From Notolepis coatsorum (taxonomy: Eukaryota; Chordata; Actinopteri; Aulopiformes; Paralepididae), in NCBI GenBank assembly GCA_963971535.1, contig OZ020592.1, forward strand, positions 122,923,465 to 122,987,464: 64,000 nt of DNA, written 5' to 3'. Positions within the stretch are counted from its first letter, which is position 1; the number at the start of each line of letters is the position of its first letter. A program made the position numbers and the translations under genes. Under the pieces are notes generated by a model that was not told the DNA's origin, did no database searches, and saw only the letters and a list, made by a program, of their open reading frames with translations. Shown here piece by piece: positions 12,396 through 22,216 of the stretch.

Positions 12396-13885
12396 TTGTG
12401 ACGGACTCTTGCGTCCTACCGGCGTGCTGTATCATTTCAGCTATACAGAGAAAAGTGAGTATAATAGATGGTCGACCAAAAATGTATGGCAAGGAATTAA
12501 AACCTTCCCGCTTTTCTCTGTGCCAGGTGAATATTACAGAATGTTGTCAAATATTGAGATCATGGCTGAGTAAGAATAATGTGCATTAATATATCTGATC
12601 TGTATTGAGAATCGTTACCAGGGCGCGCGTGCACCTGGGTCCTTATCAGGCGGTTCTGTGAGGATGGGTTATATGTGCTATTCCCAAAAGTTTAGGCACA
12701 AAGGTTGAAGTGCTATTCCAGGTCGAGTTGGAGCCGACCAAAAGCTAAGGCACACAAAATAAGGTTGTTGGATTGCTAACCCAAGTCTAGCTGATGCAGA
12801 CTAAAATATAGGCAACAAGGCAAGAAACGTGGGCTTATTAGATGTGATATCCTTGAAAACGCTACTCTGTTAAAAACGTTCTGTGATTCCTTTGCAAAGA
12901 GGCGGGAAGTTAGGACCGAGAAGCTGATGGAATCATAATTAGAAATTACCAGAGTAGCGTCATAATATTCATTGTTTCAACCTCAAACTAAGCCCACAAT
13001 CTCTTCCATTCCCGAAAACGATGTATTTGGATTAAATTAACCAATTGATCATACAGATAAGCGGGACGCTGATTACGCGATGTCCCGGTGTAGTACGCCA
13101 TACTACACTAAACGGGACATTAGTCGCGAGTTGAAGAGACCGAGAGTATGATTAAACGGTATATTCACATCTAATATATCGCTGGTAAATTTCGAAGTCA
13201 GGTTCGGTCGTTATGACTTTAATAACGATGTATAGTTATGTCAAGGGATAAATGCCTTGTCGCAGCAGATGCTGGTCGACTAAACGAACAGCGATCCAAT
13301 ACAGTCAGATATACACACACGTTAACTTATATGTATTAATGTTTGTTTGTCTGTTTTAAGTCTCGTTTGTATGTGCACAGTATAGAACCCGCCGCGGTGC
13401 TGTATTGAGTAAAGAAACCGACGGATAGCGCGACGAGCATAGGGAGACGAGTACCGTTATACAGAGGATAACATTGAGGTGCAACTCACGGGACAAACTA
13501 GGATAGTAATTTCCGGAATCAACAAAACCGGCCCACGGGAACGACCATTTGGGGAAGTATAGTTTTATCGTTTCAGTTTGTTTACGTTTCACATATGCAC
13601 AGGCGCGTTCATTCGGTAACAAAACGCTGGTTTAGGAATTCCAGGCTATTGAGAGCTCGTAAAAAAAATACTGTATGAATTGCAAAGCGTTATTTCCGAG
13701 ATGAATGGGAACGCGTGAACGTCGCATGGACTGATGACGTCATACAAAAGTGCAATATGAAACTATCATTGGGCGAACGGTAAGGTTTAATATGCCCGAG
13801 GCCGAAGGTATATGAAATCCACGTATAATATACGACGTCAACACAACAGCTTTCCCCGGTGAGTATGAAAATCATAAATATAGAT

Positions 13886-14340
13886 GCTTTGATTGATTGA
13901 TTGAAAACTTTATTAACAGATTGCAGAATGGGTACAATACAGTACAGCTCAATACACACAATTGTTAAGGGGATGCAGACCAGAGAAAGACTTTCGTCTT
14001 GTTTACATCAGGGTCCCCCATTTTCAATTCATCAGGACATATATGACATACATGACATACAGATAGTCAGTACTGCTACATCTATACATTTATGACATAC
14101 CAGAATTGCAAATTCAGTACTGTTTGTGTTACAAAAGGAGTCAAGAAAAGAGAGTATATACATTTGACGTAGAAACTGTACATACACAACTATCATCTCA
14201 GTTACAGTAAATTACAACTATCTCAGATCACTTGAGTGTTTATGTTGCTTTAATTTACACATTATAAGTCACATAAAGCTAGTTTTAAATAGGATTCTAA
14301 TCAACACAACCCAGACAGTCAAAGAGGATTCACTAACATA
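13886..14340 (-). mobile_element. Probable LINE 3' tail
   Basis: The left edge (GATTGATTGATTGAAAACTT followed by TATTAACAG) reads on the minus strand as TTAATAAAG then (TCAA)n, a LINE-style 3' end. The body is noncoding and its right boundary is uncertain. Confidence 0.4.
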
Positions 14341-14904
14341 TTTTTGTGTTTACAGGAAGCAAGCAGACAATCAGGAGAGGCAGACGGATTTAACTCTAAA
14401 TTGAATTACAAAGCAGTGTTTAAACACACCTGTATCACAAAAGACGGAAACTCCAATGATTTGCATCTGAACGCAGACAATCAAGAGGCAGACTGAGTTA
14501 ATCAACATTTGAACACAAAGCAGTTTGGAGCTAAAGGGAAATCAATTGTGAGACGATAGCAGACACTATTCAGGATGGGTACTTAAAAACAAAGGGCAGG
14601 AGCAGACAAAGCTATGCAACAGCATGCACTCTGACCACAGACTTGGTGGACCAACAGAGAACCACTTAGTTAACATGAATCAGACACGGGTGAAGAATTT
14701 GCAGTCATGAAAGACACCATATTTCCCATACTAACAAAATAACATAACTTGCATGCTATCCCCTCCTTCTATTCTCTGCTTATAACCAATAACATGCATG
14801 TTTCTTTTAACAAACTAATACATTTCCATGACTGCAAAATATCAACCACCAAAATTGCAGCACAATTATCTAAATGTACAAGATATACAAGTACATTGAT
14901 CATT

Positions 14905-15062
14905 TAGCTGACACTTTTATCCAAAAGCGACTCACAGGGTCTGTATGACAGGACATCAAAAAGGGCACAACTCTATCAGCTGAGTAACAATGGTCATCAA
15001 AGAGTTGAGTGCTACAGTGTAGGTTAGTTTATTAGGACAAATGCATCACAGTAAGGTTAGCT
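14905..15062 (+). repeat. Dispersed SINE/L2-tail repeat
   Basis: It begins with CATTTAGCTGACACTTTTAT, CCAAAAGCGACT, a common teleost repeat end. The following ~120 bases recur in inverted orientation at 45041-45175 with high identity, including CACAACTCTATCAGCTGAGT. Confidence 0.7.
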
Positions 15063-15904
15063 AGGGTTAGAATTATTTGTATCAGTTGAAAGCAGGATAA
15101 TCATTTACACAATGATTATCAAAATGCACAAGGTATATTAGAGGTAATTAAATTAATACTACTTAAGAGTAGACGAGAAAATGAATGATTGTTTTTCATG
15201 CAAAATTAACTGGCTGCCTAGATTTTATGTTTTTTCCCCATGCTAAATTATGACGAGCCACACTGAGACGTGAAGAACGCCAGAGAAGGCGTGACGAGGT
15301 AAGTATCCTGAGGCACACCCATCGCACAGGTAAGATCAACTTCAATTTAACATCACAGACTATGAAGAAAAAGAGCTATTTTATCTGATTCAAGACTTTG
15401 GCCATTCATTTACAATTTTATTTAAAGCCTAATGCTGTAAGATCTAGTTAGATACAAGATCTGATAAGATTGTAGTGAATGTGACCTTCTTAACATAAGG
15501 AATCACTGCTAATGCAATTGGCTTGCATTTCCTATTTTCAATTAAGTGATTTTATTTACAATTAATTGAATTAATCCCAAAATGATTTTCTTCTTTAGCA
15601 GAAAGGCGTTGAATCATTTATGTGAGGAGGTTTTCTAAGGCAGTTTTCATCATCCTCAGATCATGAATTGGTGAGAGGACAGGACGAGTGAGACGACGCG
15701 TGACCTGAACCACGAACAACAGCAGAGGACCACGAAGGACACCGTCAAGGAGCTGCGGACGCAACCAGGGCGACGACAACAACCGTGGGAGAACCACCAG
15801 CACACACAACACAGGCGACCCCAAAGGAGGGGGAGCAGAGACAGAAAGGACGACATGCTGCGCCACCCCGACAGCCTACGACAAACCAAGGCCAACGCCA
15901 TGTA

Positions 15905-16180
15905 TCTCCACCATCCGTGTGAGAGAGAGCGTCCTACTGACTAGCCACTACACCGGCGGGCCCTCGCCCTCCATCAAGTGGTACCGCAATGACGAGGAGA
16001 GGACAGCGAAACCAGCACAACACATTAAAAAACGACCTGACCACCATGTCTCTGGGCCTGATGGGGGCCAAGCATGAGCACAGTGGCGGATGTGTGGTGG
16101 TGATGGAAAGCAGCACAGGCTCCAGGAAAAGAGTCTGCAAGGCCACTATAGTTGACCGCCCCACTACAGGTGACCCTTGA
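15905..16180 (+). pseudogene. Broken immunoglobulin-like (I-set type) segment
   Basis: In one frame the sequence reads VRESVLLTSHYTGG then SPSIKWYRNDEE, which resembles strands A' to C of an I-set Ig domain, with the core Trp in KWY. A different frame then supplies LKNDLTTMSLGLMGAKHEHSG and a VVVMESSTGS-like end, resembling strands E to G. The frames do not connect, and the usual Tyr before the F-strand core residue is missing. Such domains are typical of giant muscle proteins such as titin or obscurin, but I cannot name the source. It lies inside the LTR element, so capture of host sequence is possible. An unrelated repeat translating this way is less likely given two consecutive matching blocks. 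Confidence 0.45.
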
Positions 16181-17126
16181 CAGAGAATGGACGGCGACCA
16201 GTGAATGTTCCCGACTGCATCGTCAACAAGAGACACATCATCAGAGACCTGTGAACCAAGAGACTTCTGAACACACAGTGTCCACATTGTTATGTATTTA
16301 TTTAATTTTTATGTGTTACTGTTTGGCCCTGCCACACGACCGACAGAGAACACCTTGACAAACAACGACGCAACATCATTCAGATTAATACCTTCACAAG
16401 CAGGAAACTTTTCACACAATTGTATGTATCTGCAAAACGATGAACTAGGGATGTGATGAAAAGAAATCAATGAGAAAGCATTAACAATGGTTAGTAATAA
16501 TGAGCTAAAATGTATTGCTGAAGGAAGAAGTGGTCACATGATCACATTACATCACATTTGAATTACTTAAGTTACAAAATTGCCTGATTCTAAGTAAAGA
16601 TCAATCTTTAAATCACAGATGAAAGTGACACTCAAACTCAGGTTAAATACAACTGGATCCTAAGTAATTTCATCAAGAATCATTATAAAATTTGCATATA
16701 TATATATTTTTGAACAGTTTCCCATAATCAATCATGTTAGTTTAATTAACCACCAGGTTAACGGTTGTTAAAATGTTTTTGTACACATTAGCCTTATGTG
16801 TAAATCCTATTCCTAATAATCATGCACACAATTTTGTTTTTCACCCTGTGCACTCTGACCACACAGAGACAGTGCATGTATTTAATTGGTTTATTACGAT
16901 GCCTGTATGTACAACCATCACATTAGCTCCCCTGAGTCACGACATGAACGACTGAAGGTATGCCAAGATATATGTTAATTATTGTTTGATATCAGAGTTG
17001 AGGACCACTCATTGATATAGATATTTTGAGCGATAAATAAAAGAAAAGGGTGATATCTATTCCCACATCTCTGATATCAAAATAACACAGACCGCAGTCC
17101 AGTCGATCATGTCATGAATCATATAT
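16181..17126. other. Noncoding stretch of the LTR element
   Basis: A/T-rich, with short frames only. Its right edge is the first copy of the 18-base target duplication of the nested LINE (17127-17144). Confidence 0.5.
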
Positions 17127-20100
17127 GTAAATAATTCTATTTTAGGAGTCAAGTATGTCCTGTGAATATAGTTAAGATTGATTTGTTGATGATCCGGGTT
17201 CCTTGATGTAAGTCGGACATTTGCCCAGGCTCCTTGCCAATCAAAGTCATTTTCCAGGTCTGGTATATCCCTCCTCCAGACAGAGTCAAGTTGGAGGGTT
17301 TCATACGAGGACGTTAGTAATTGATGATAAAATTCTGAAACAAAACCTCTCGATGTCTCTCTTGAGTAGAAGAATTTGTGGTATCTGTGGTGTTCAATTG
17401 GTCTGTCTAATGGAACACCGTGAGACTTCAAACATAGCTCTAACTGTTTGTGAAAAAGCCATGTGGACTTGGTGAGATTAAATTTTTTGCGTATTTCTTT
17501 ATCACTACAAAAACCCTGTTTGTTAAAAATATCCCCTAATGAGTGTATGCCTTGCTTTTCCCATATAGGGAATCTTATAGGTCGTTTTCCAATTAAGAGA
17601 GCATTGTTATTGAATAAGGGAGTATGGTTGTGCCATTCTTGTGGGTTAGGATTTTTTTTTTGTGATTCACGCCATATCCGGATCGCATGAGTAATTATGG
17701 GGCCAAATTTTCGTTCACAGTGCTTGATTGGTAGTTTAGTGTGTGCTATGTCCTTCAGTCTATGTGGGGCTACTATGTTTTCTTCTATTTTCCTCCAAGA
17801 TGCTAATGCTTGGGAGTCAAACCATGTTGTCAATGGACTTAATGAGTACGCCTTAAAATATAGGAAAAAATCTGGAAATGCCATGCCACCATCTGCTTTA
17901 TTTCTCTGTGCGGTGGATCTTTTTATACGTGGTGGTTTGTTATTCCAAATAAATTTGTATGTGGAGGAGTGTAATCTTTTCCAGTAACCCTCTGGAGGGG
18001 GTAACGGTAGCATTGAACAGAAGAAGTTGATTTTAGGTAGTACATCCATCTTAACTATTGATATCCGTGCTTGTACTGTGTTCTTAAGTTTTGCCCATCT
18101 ATCAAGGTCGTCTTTGATTTTGTTTTGGATTTTTGTGTAGTTGTGCTTCACCGTTTGTCTTATGGTAGGGAATATTTCCACTCCCAAGCATCTGAAATGT
18201 TTTACCATCGGTATCTGTCCTGGGAGGGTTGTATCTTTTTTTGCAGGGGTGTTAAGTGGAAGGAAAGCCGACTTCGGCCAATTTATCTTAAATCCCGATA
18301 AATCACCAAAGTCCTCAATCAACTTGAGCAGATGAGGCAATGTGGTGTTGGGGTTTTTCATGAACAATATTACATCGTCCGCATATAAACAAATTTTTTG
18401 TTGTGTGCCCTTGATTACGATAGGTTCTATGGATTGGGATTGTCTTATATATTGTGCTAACGGCTCTAATGATAGATTGAACAGACCGGGACTAAGAGGG
18501 CAACCTTGTCTGGCTGAGCGCGATACCGGAAAGATATCGGAGATGATTGTGCCTGTTATAATCATGGCCGATGGGTCTTTGTATAATACTTTAATCATAT
18601 CGATGAATCCTTTTCCTAACCCCATCCTTTCTAGCACTGCCCACAGATACGACCATTCCAGCCTGTCAAAGGCCTTCATAGCATCCAGGGACAGTATCGC
18701 CTTAGGTATGGTATCCTCTTTGTCGGCATCAAGTACGTGCAGTATACGTCTTATGTTCTCAGTGATCAGGCGGCCTCCTATGAAGCCAGTTTGGTCCGGG
18801 TGAACTAAAGACGTCATATGCTTTTGTAATCTGATGGCTAATACCTTAGAGTACAGTTTGATATCTGTTCCGAGGAGGCTTACAGGTCTATAACTACCGC
18901 ACTCGTTGGGGTCTTTGTCTTTTTTAAGGAGGACTGTTATGAGTGCAATATTGTCGGTTTTATGGAAGTTCCCCTCTTTGACTGAGTATAAGATCATATT
19001 TAGTAATAAGGGGCCAATTATGTCCCAACAAGAAAGGTACATTTCTGATGGGAAACCGTCTCTTCCTGGAGCCTTACCACTTTTCATTGCGGTTATGGCC
19101 ATCTTGAGTTCCTCTAGTGTGATCGGTATTTCTAACTGTTTAGCGTCATCCTCTGAAAGTTTAGGGAGAATAATTTGATTAAGAAATGTGTCCATTTTGT
19201 TTTGATCGAAGGTCATTTCTGATTTATATAAATCGGAGTAGAATACTTTGAATGTATCGTTTATTTTTACCGGATCTGTTACAAGTACTTGTTGTGCTCT
19301 AATGGTAGTTATATCTGCAAATGTTGCATTAATTCTTAATCGCATGGCTAATAGGTGGCTGGGTTTGGAACCATGAGAGTACTGCTGTTGTCTTGTGCTG
19401 CGTATTTGTATTTCCGATTGTTGTCTGTATATGTCATTGATCTCTATTTTTAGTACGTTAACTTGATTTTCTAGTCGAGTTGAGTTGTTGTATTTCAGAG
19501 AATTAAATAACGTTGAGTAAAGCGTTTCCAGCTCATCCAGTTTTGTGTTTTGATTCTTGCGCATTTTGGAGGAAAAGCTATCCGTGAAGTCTTTGATCAT
19601 TCCCTTTACCGACATCCATATTATTCTGGGGTCTTGCACCGAGTTTGCATTCTCCCGTTGGAATACTATAAGAGCTTCTTTGAGTTGTGTAATGAATTCC
19701 TTGTTGTTAAGCAGCAATGAGTTAAATCGCCATCTTGGGGCTCGGGAGGATAGTATACCAAATGTACCTTTAAGGAGTAAATAACAGTGATCTGATAGTG
19801 CGTTGGGTATCATTTCCACTTCATAATTATCAAATAGTTTCTGTGATGCAAAGACATAATCTATTCTGGATAGTGTCTTATGTCTTGCAGATCGACAAGA
19901 GTACTTTCGGGTCGTGGGGTTAAGTAACCGCCATAAGTCCTTTACACCTGTAATCTTTGACCAATCCTTTAATGCCTTCGATGAATTCTTTTGTTCGCTG
20001 GAAAAGGCGAGGTAAGATTTGTCTATCCTTGGGTTCCAGATGGCATTAAAATCCGCTCCTATTATAAATGAGTAATCGGGAATGTCTAACATTGCATTGG

Positions 20101-20473
20101 TTAGTGTAGTGAAGAAATCTTCTTCGTACAAATTTGGGGCGTATACCGCTATCAACGCTATTTTCCTGTTCTTATGTTCAATCTTAGCTATAGTTATCCG
20201 ACCTTCTACATCAGACCATACTCCCTTTAGTACAATATTCAACTTACGTTTAACGACTATTGCTACACCCCGAGTTCTCGTACCAATAGAGGAGTGACTG
20301 ATATTATGGTATATGTTGTCCGCTAATTTACCTATGTCTTTCCCTAGAATGTGTGTTTCGCTTAGCAGAGCAATGTCCACATGTTCTTTTTTCATCAGTG
20401 TGAGCACGCTTTTGCGTTTAAGTTGGTTATTTATTCCCCCGGTGTTCCATATCATTATATTCAAACTAGCCAT
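17057..20473 (-). CDS. Tx1-type LINE ORF2: AP endonuclease plus reverse transcriptase (C-terminally truncated)
   Basis: The 1138-codon frame is uninterrupted. It opens with an apurinic-type endonuclease: MASLNIMIWNTGG at the start, a catalytic Glu at about residue 39 (LLSETH), the DFN motif at about 141-143, RIDYVFAS at about 203-210 and SDH at 227-229. The reverse transcriptase follows: YRPVSLL near 528, SLDAMKAFDRLEW with Asp about 597, ARQGCPLSPG near 654-663 and YADDVILF at about 697-704. All catalytic residues I can check are present, unlike in copy A. The last ~30 codons after YLTP come from flanking DNA because the LINE ends at 17145. The CCHC motif and C-terminal domain seen in copy A are therefore missing. 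Endonuclease and RT look intact, but full retrotransposition competence is unlikely. Confidence 0.92.
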   Translation of the reverse strand: MASLNIMIWNTGGINNQLKRKSVLTLMKKEHVDIALLSETHILGKDIGKLADNIYHNISHSSIGTRTRGVAIVVKRKLNIVLKGVWSDVEGRITIAKIEHKNRKIALIAVYAPNLYEEDFFTTLTNAMLDIPDYSFIIGADFNAIWNPRIDKSYLAFSSEQKNSSKALKDWSKITGVKDLWRLLNPTTRKYSCRSARHKTLSRIDYVFASQKLFDNYEVEMIPNALSDHCYLLLKGTFGILSSRAPRWRFNSLLLNNKEFITQLKEALIVFQRENANSVQDPRIIWMSVKGMIKDFTDSFSSKMRKNQNTKLDELETLYSTLFNSLKYNNSTRLENQVNVLKIEINDIYRQQSEIQIRSTRQQQYSHGSKPSHLLAMRLRINATFADITTIRAQQVLVTDPVKINDTFKVFYSDLYKSEMTFDQNKMDTFLNQIILPKLSEDDAKQLEIPITLEELKMAITAMKSGKAPGRDGFPSEMYLSCWDIIGPLLLNMILYSVKEGNFHKTDNIALITVLLKKDKDPNECGSYRPVSLLGTDIKLYSKVLAIRLQKHMTSLVHPDQTGFIGGRLITENIRRILHVLDADKEDTIPKAILSLDAMKAFDRLEWSYLWAVLERMGLGKGFIDMIKVLYKDPSAMIITGTIISDIFPVSRSARQGCPLSPGLFNLSLEPLAQYIRQSQSIEPIVIKGTQQKICLYADDVILFMKNPNTTLPHLLKLIEDFGDLSGFKINWPKSAFLPLNTPAKKDTTLPGQIPMVKHFRCLGVEIFPTIRQTVKHNYTKIQNKIKDDLDRWAKLKNTVQARISIVKMDVLPKINFFCSMLPLPPPEGYWKRLHSSTYKFIWNNKPPRIKRSTAQRNKADGGMAFPDFFLYFKAYSLSPLTTWFDSQALASWRKIEENIVAPHRLKDIAHTKLPIKHCERKFGPIITHAIRIWRESQKKNPNPQEWHNHTPLFNNNALLIGKRPIRFPIWEKQGIHSLGDIFNKQGFCSDKEIRKKFNLTKSTWLFHKQLELCLKSHGVPLDRPIEHHRYHKFFYSRETSRGFVSEFYHQLLTSSYETLQLDSVWRRDIPDLENDFDWQGAWANVRLTSRNPDHQQINLNYIHRTYLTPKIELFTYMIHDMIDWTAVCVILISEMWE

Positions 20474-21557
20474 AGTCTATACATGTTGCATTGTAATTTT
20501 TGGTAATGCTTCTAGAGTGCGAGGCAATACTAGATATACATCCCACTAGTGAGGTCCCGTTGAGAGCCGAGCTTAAAAACATACATATATACAAATAAAA
20601 ATCCCCTACCCTTCCCTCCCACCGAGAGTCGTACAGGATTGTGTTCCATGAACACAACCTTTGCGTATGACTCTCTCCCTTGCACCACCGGATATCCCAG
20701 AATGATCCAATTATCCTTAACATTCCTATGTATACCATAGGATCTAACACTCTAAATTCTACCATAAGTAGAATGTCGACTGTGGCTTGGCCACTTACCC
20801 GTAAAAAATAAATAAATAAAAATTTAAATGAGATAAACTAAAAATAAAGACCATAATTAAGCTTCAATTGTCATGCCTTAATCACTTACATTTTATATAA
20901 ACTTGTAATTTATAGTAATTTATAGTTTATAGTAACCCATGAATAATATGAAGGTATTGAACTGAAGAGAGAGCCTCAATAAATCAGAGAGAGCGGATGA
21001 AAAAGAAAGGAAAAAAAAAACAAGTAAAAGGAAGAGAACATTAACTTAGATCTTAAAAGAGCATTGCTATGCTTAAACATCTAAAGTATTAATTGGAGAA
21101 GTAGTGAAATTATTTCCCATTAATAAAAAAACAATTTTTAAATACGTATATGCAGCATTTCCCCCGACCGGGGTGGGCGATGATCGTTGTGTAGAGTGAT
21201 CTTTCAGCCGGCCGGCTATGATGGCTCTGTGGTTTTGCATCTAGATAGCTGTTGATTATTCCCCCGAGGGGCTTCTGGTAGAATGAATGACCACGTATTG
21301 CTGATATTCCAGAATGTTCCATATATCAAAGAATGCTTCGATGTTCTAGATTATTCCAATATGTCATTTTTACATTGTCTGAATGTTCCAGTATGTTCTG
21401 GAGTGTTCCAATCTTAAATCCAATATGTCCGCAATAATATACACGTCGGGGAAAGTATTCAAAAACTCTGAGCACGTAGGTCTCTCTGTCCCAAATCCTT
21501 GATTATTAAAGGTTGTACTATATGGTGACCTTGCATAACTGAGATTTAAAAGGCCAT
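20474..21557 (-). other. Inter-ORF spacer of LINE copy B
   Basis: About 1.1 kb lies between the ORF1 stop and the ORF2 start. It contains repeated GAATGTTCC/GGAATATT motifs near 21310-21420 and purine-rich runs near 20990-21040. No convincing coding frame was seen; the 99-codon frame overlapping the ORF2 start has no known features. Confidence 0.55.
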
Positions 21558-21676
21558 TTATACATTAATCTGCTCCTGTTCAGACAGGAATTTGGCTGCC
21601 TCTTCAGGCGATTTGAGGAGAACTTTTGCTCCTTGTTTGTCGACGGCGCGAAGTATTGCAGGGTATATTAGTAGGG
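21558..21676 (-). CDS. C-terminal end of LINE ORF1 (partial)
   Basis: The minus-strand frame ends at a stop at 21558-21560. It encodes YPAILRAVDKQGAKVLL, then KSPEEAAKFLSEQEQINV. The YPA-x-LR start, a short strand and the SPEEA-x-x-FL helix match the C-terminal domain of L1-type ORF1 RNA-binding proteins of fish Tx1-group elements. The upstream part is lost through 5' truncation. This supports the ORF1-ORF2 order of the element. Confidence 0.7.
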
Positions 21677-21855
21677 GTAAATAATTCTATTTTAAACTGT
21701 TATGCCAACCAACATCACATCGGCCAACATTTTTATTATTTTAATTGTTTTCTATTTTATTCTTGTACCATACCTATCCACTTTTACCTGTTCCAAACAA
21801 TCCTGGTATATTATACATTAATCTCACCCACATTATAAGAAAGAAAAGTGAGTAT

Positions 21856-22212
21856 TGTGGTATAATATAATGTCCTCATGTAAATATACTCCCCTCCCCT
21901 GTGTCCCCCTTACCTGTGCCCCCCCCTCTCTGTGGAATAAGACGTTCCCCTCCCCTTTCTCCCCAAACCTGTACCCCCCCCCCAATTGACCTATCAAATG
22001 GGACCACACCCCCCCCCCTTGTTGAACTATATAGGGCTCCTCCCGACCACAATCGAGGTCTTTTACCTGGGTCATTTCAGCTGATCACCTGGGGGAAGCC
22101 CTCAGCCATTCTCTCTATGTAATCTATCTGTTTGGTTAATAAACCTTTGTTATTATCCAAACCTCGGTTGACTGAGAACATTCTTCATCAGGATATCCAC
22201 AAATATCCCACA
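21856..22212 (+). repeat. 3' LTR
   Basis: This is the direct repeat of 12021-12379. I count about one clear substitution (ACATT versus ACGTT) plus small poly-C length differences. It is followed by the CAAG duplication and then by the tail of an L2-like LINE. Confidence 0.88.
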
Positions 22213-22216
22213 CAAG

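Larger units (their letters stand above)
12396..15904 (+). other. LTR element internal region, no ORF recognised
   Basis: The first part (about 12600-13860) is unusually rich in CpG compared with its surroundings and has no long frame. The middle holds LINE or SINE debris (13886-14340 and 14905-15062). A donor-like GAG|GTAAGTATCC lies at about 15300. No retroviral protein motif was seen. Confidence 0.5.
17145..21676 (-). mobile_element. Tx1-type L1 LINE copy B, truncated at both ends
   Basis: The element is bounded by a perfect 18-base direct repeat (17127-17144 and 21677-21694), so it is one retrotransposition event. The 5' end (right side) lies inside the ORF1 C-terminus. The 3' end (left side) stops inside ORF2 with no A-rich tail, whereas copy A continues for about 430 further bases of ORF2 plus a 3' UTR. 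Internal order on the minus strand is ORF1 end, a spacer of about 1.1 kb, then ORF2. It interrupts the young LTR element, so it is younger still. Confidence 0.9.
12021..22212 (+). mobile_element. Young LTR retrotransposon lacking gag-pol, with a nested LINE
   Basis: Direct repeats of 359 and 357 bp start TGTGG and end CCCACA. The 4-base sequence CAAG flanks both sides (12017-12020 and 22213-22216). A PBS-like site TGGCGTCTACAAAC follows the left LTR two bases in, and a purine-rich stretch (AAGAAAGAAAAGTGAG) lies just before the right LTR. The LTRs differ by about one or two substitutions plus homopolymer-length changes, so the insertion is recent. After removing the nested Tx1 LINE (17145-21676) the internal region is about 4.9 kb. 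It has no frame resembling Gag, protease, RT, RNase H or integrase, so the element is non-autonomous. Confidence 0.85.

Noticed and set aside
20466-20765. 99-residue frame overlapping the LINE ORF2 start
   Set aside because: It lies in the inter-ORF spacer, has no recognised motif and overlaps the well-supported ORF2 start.
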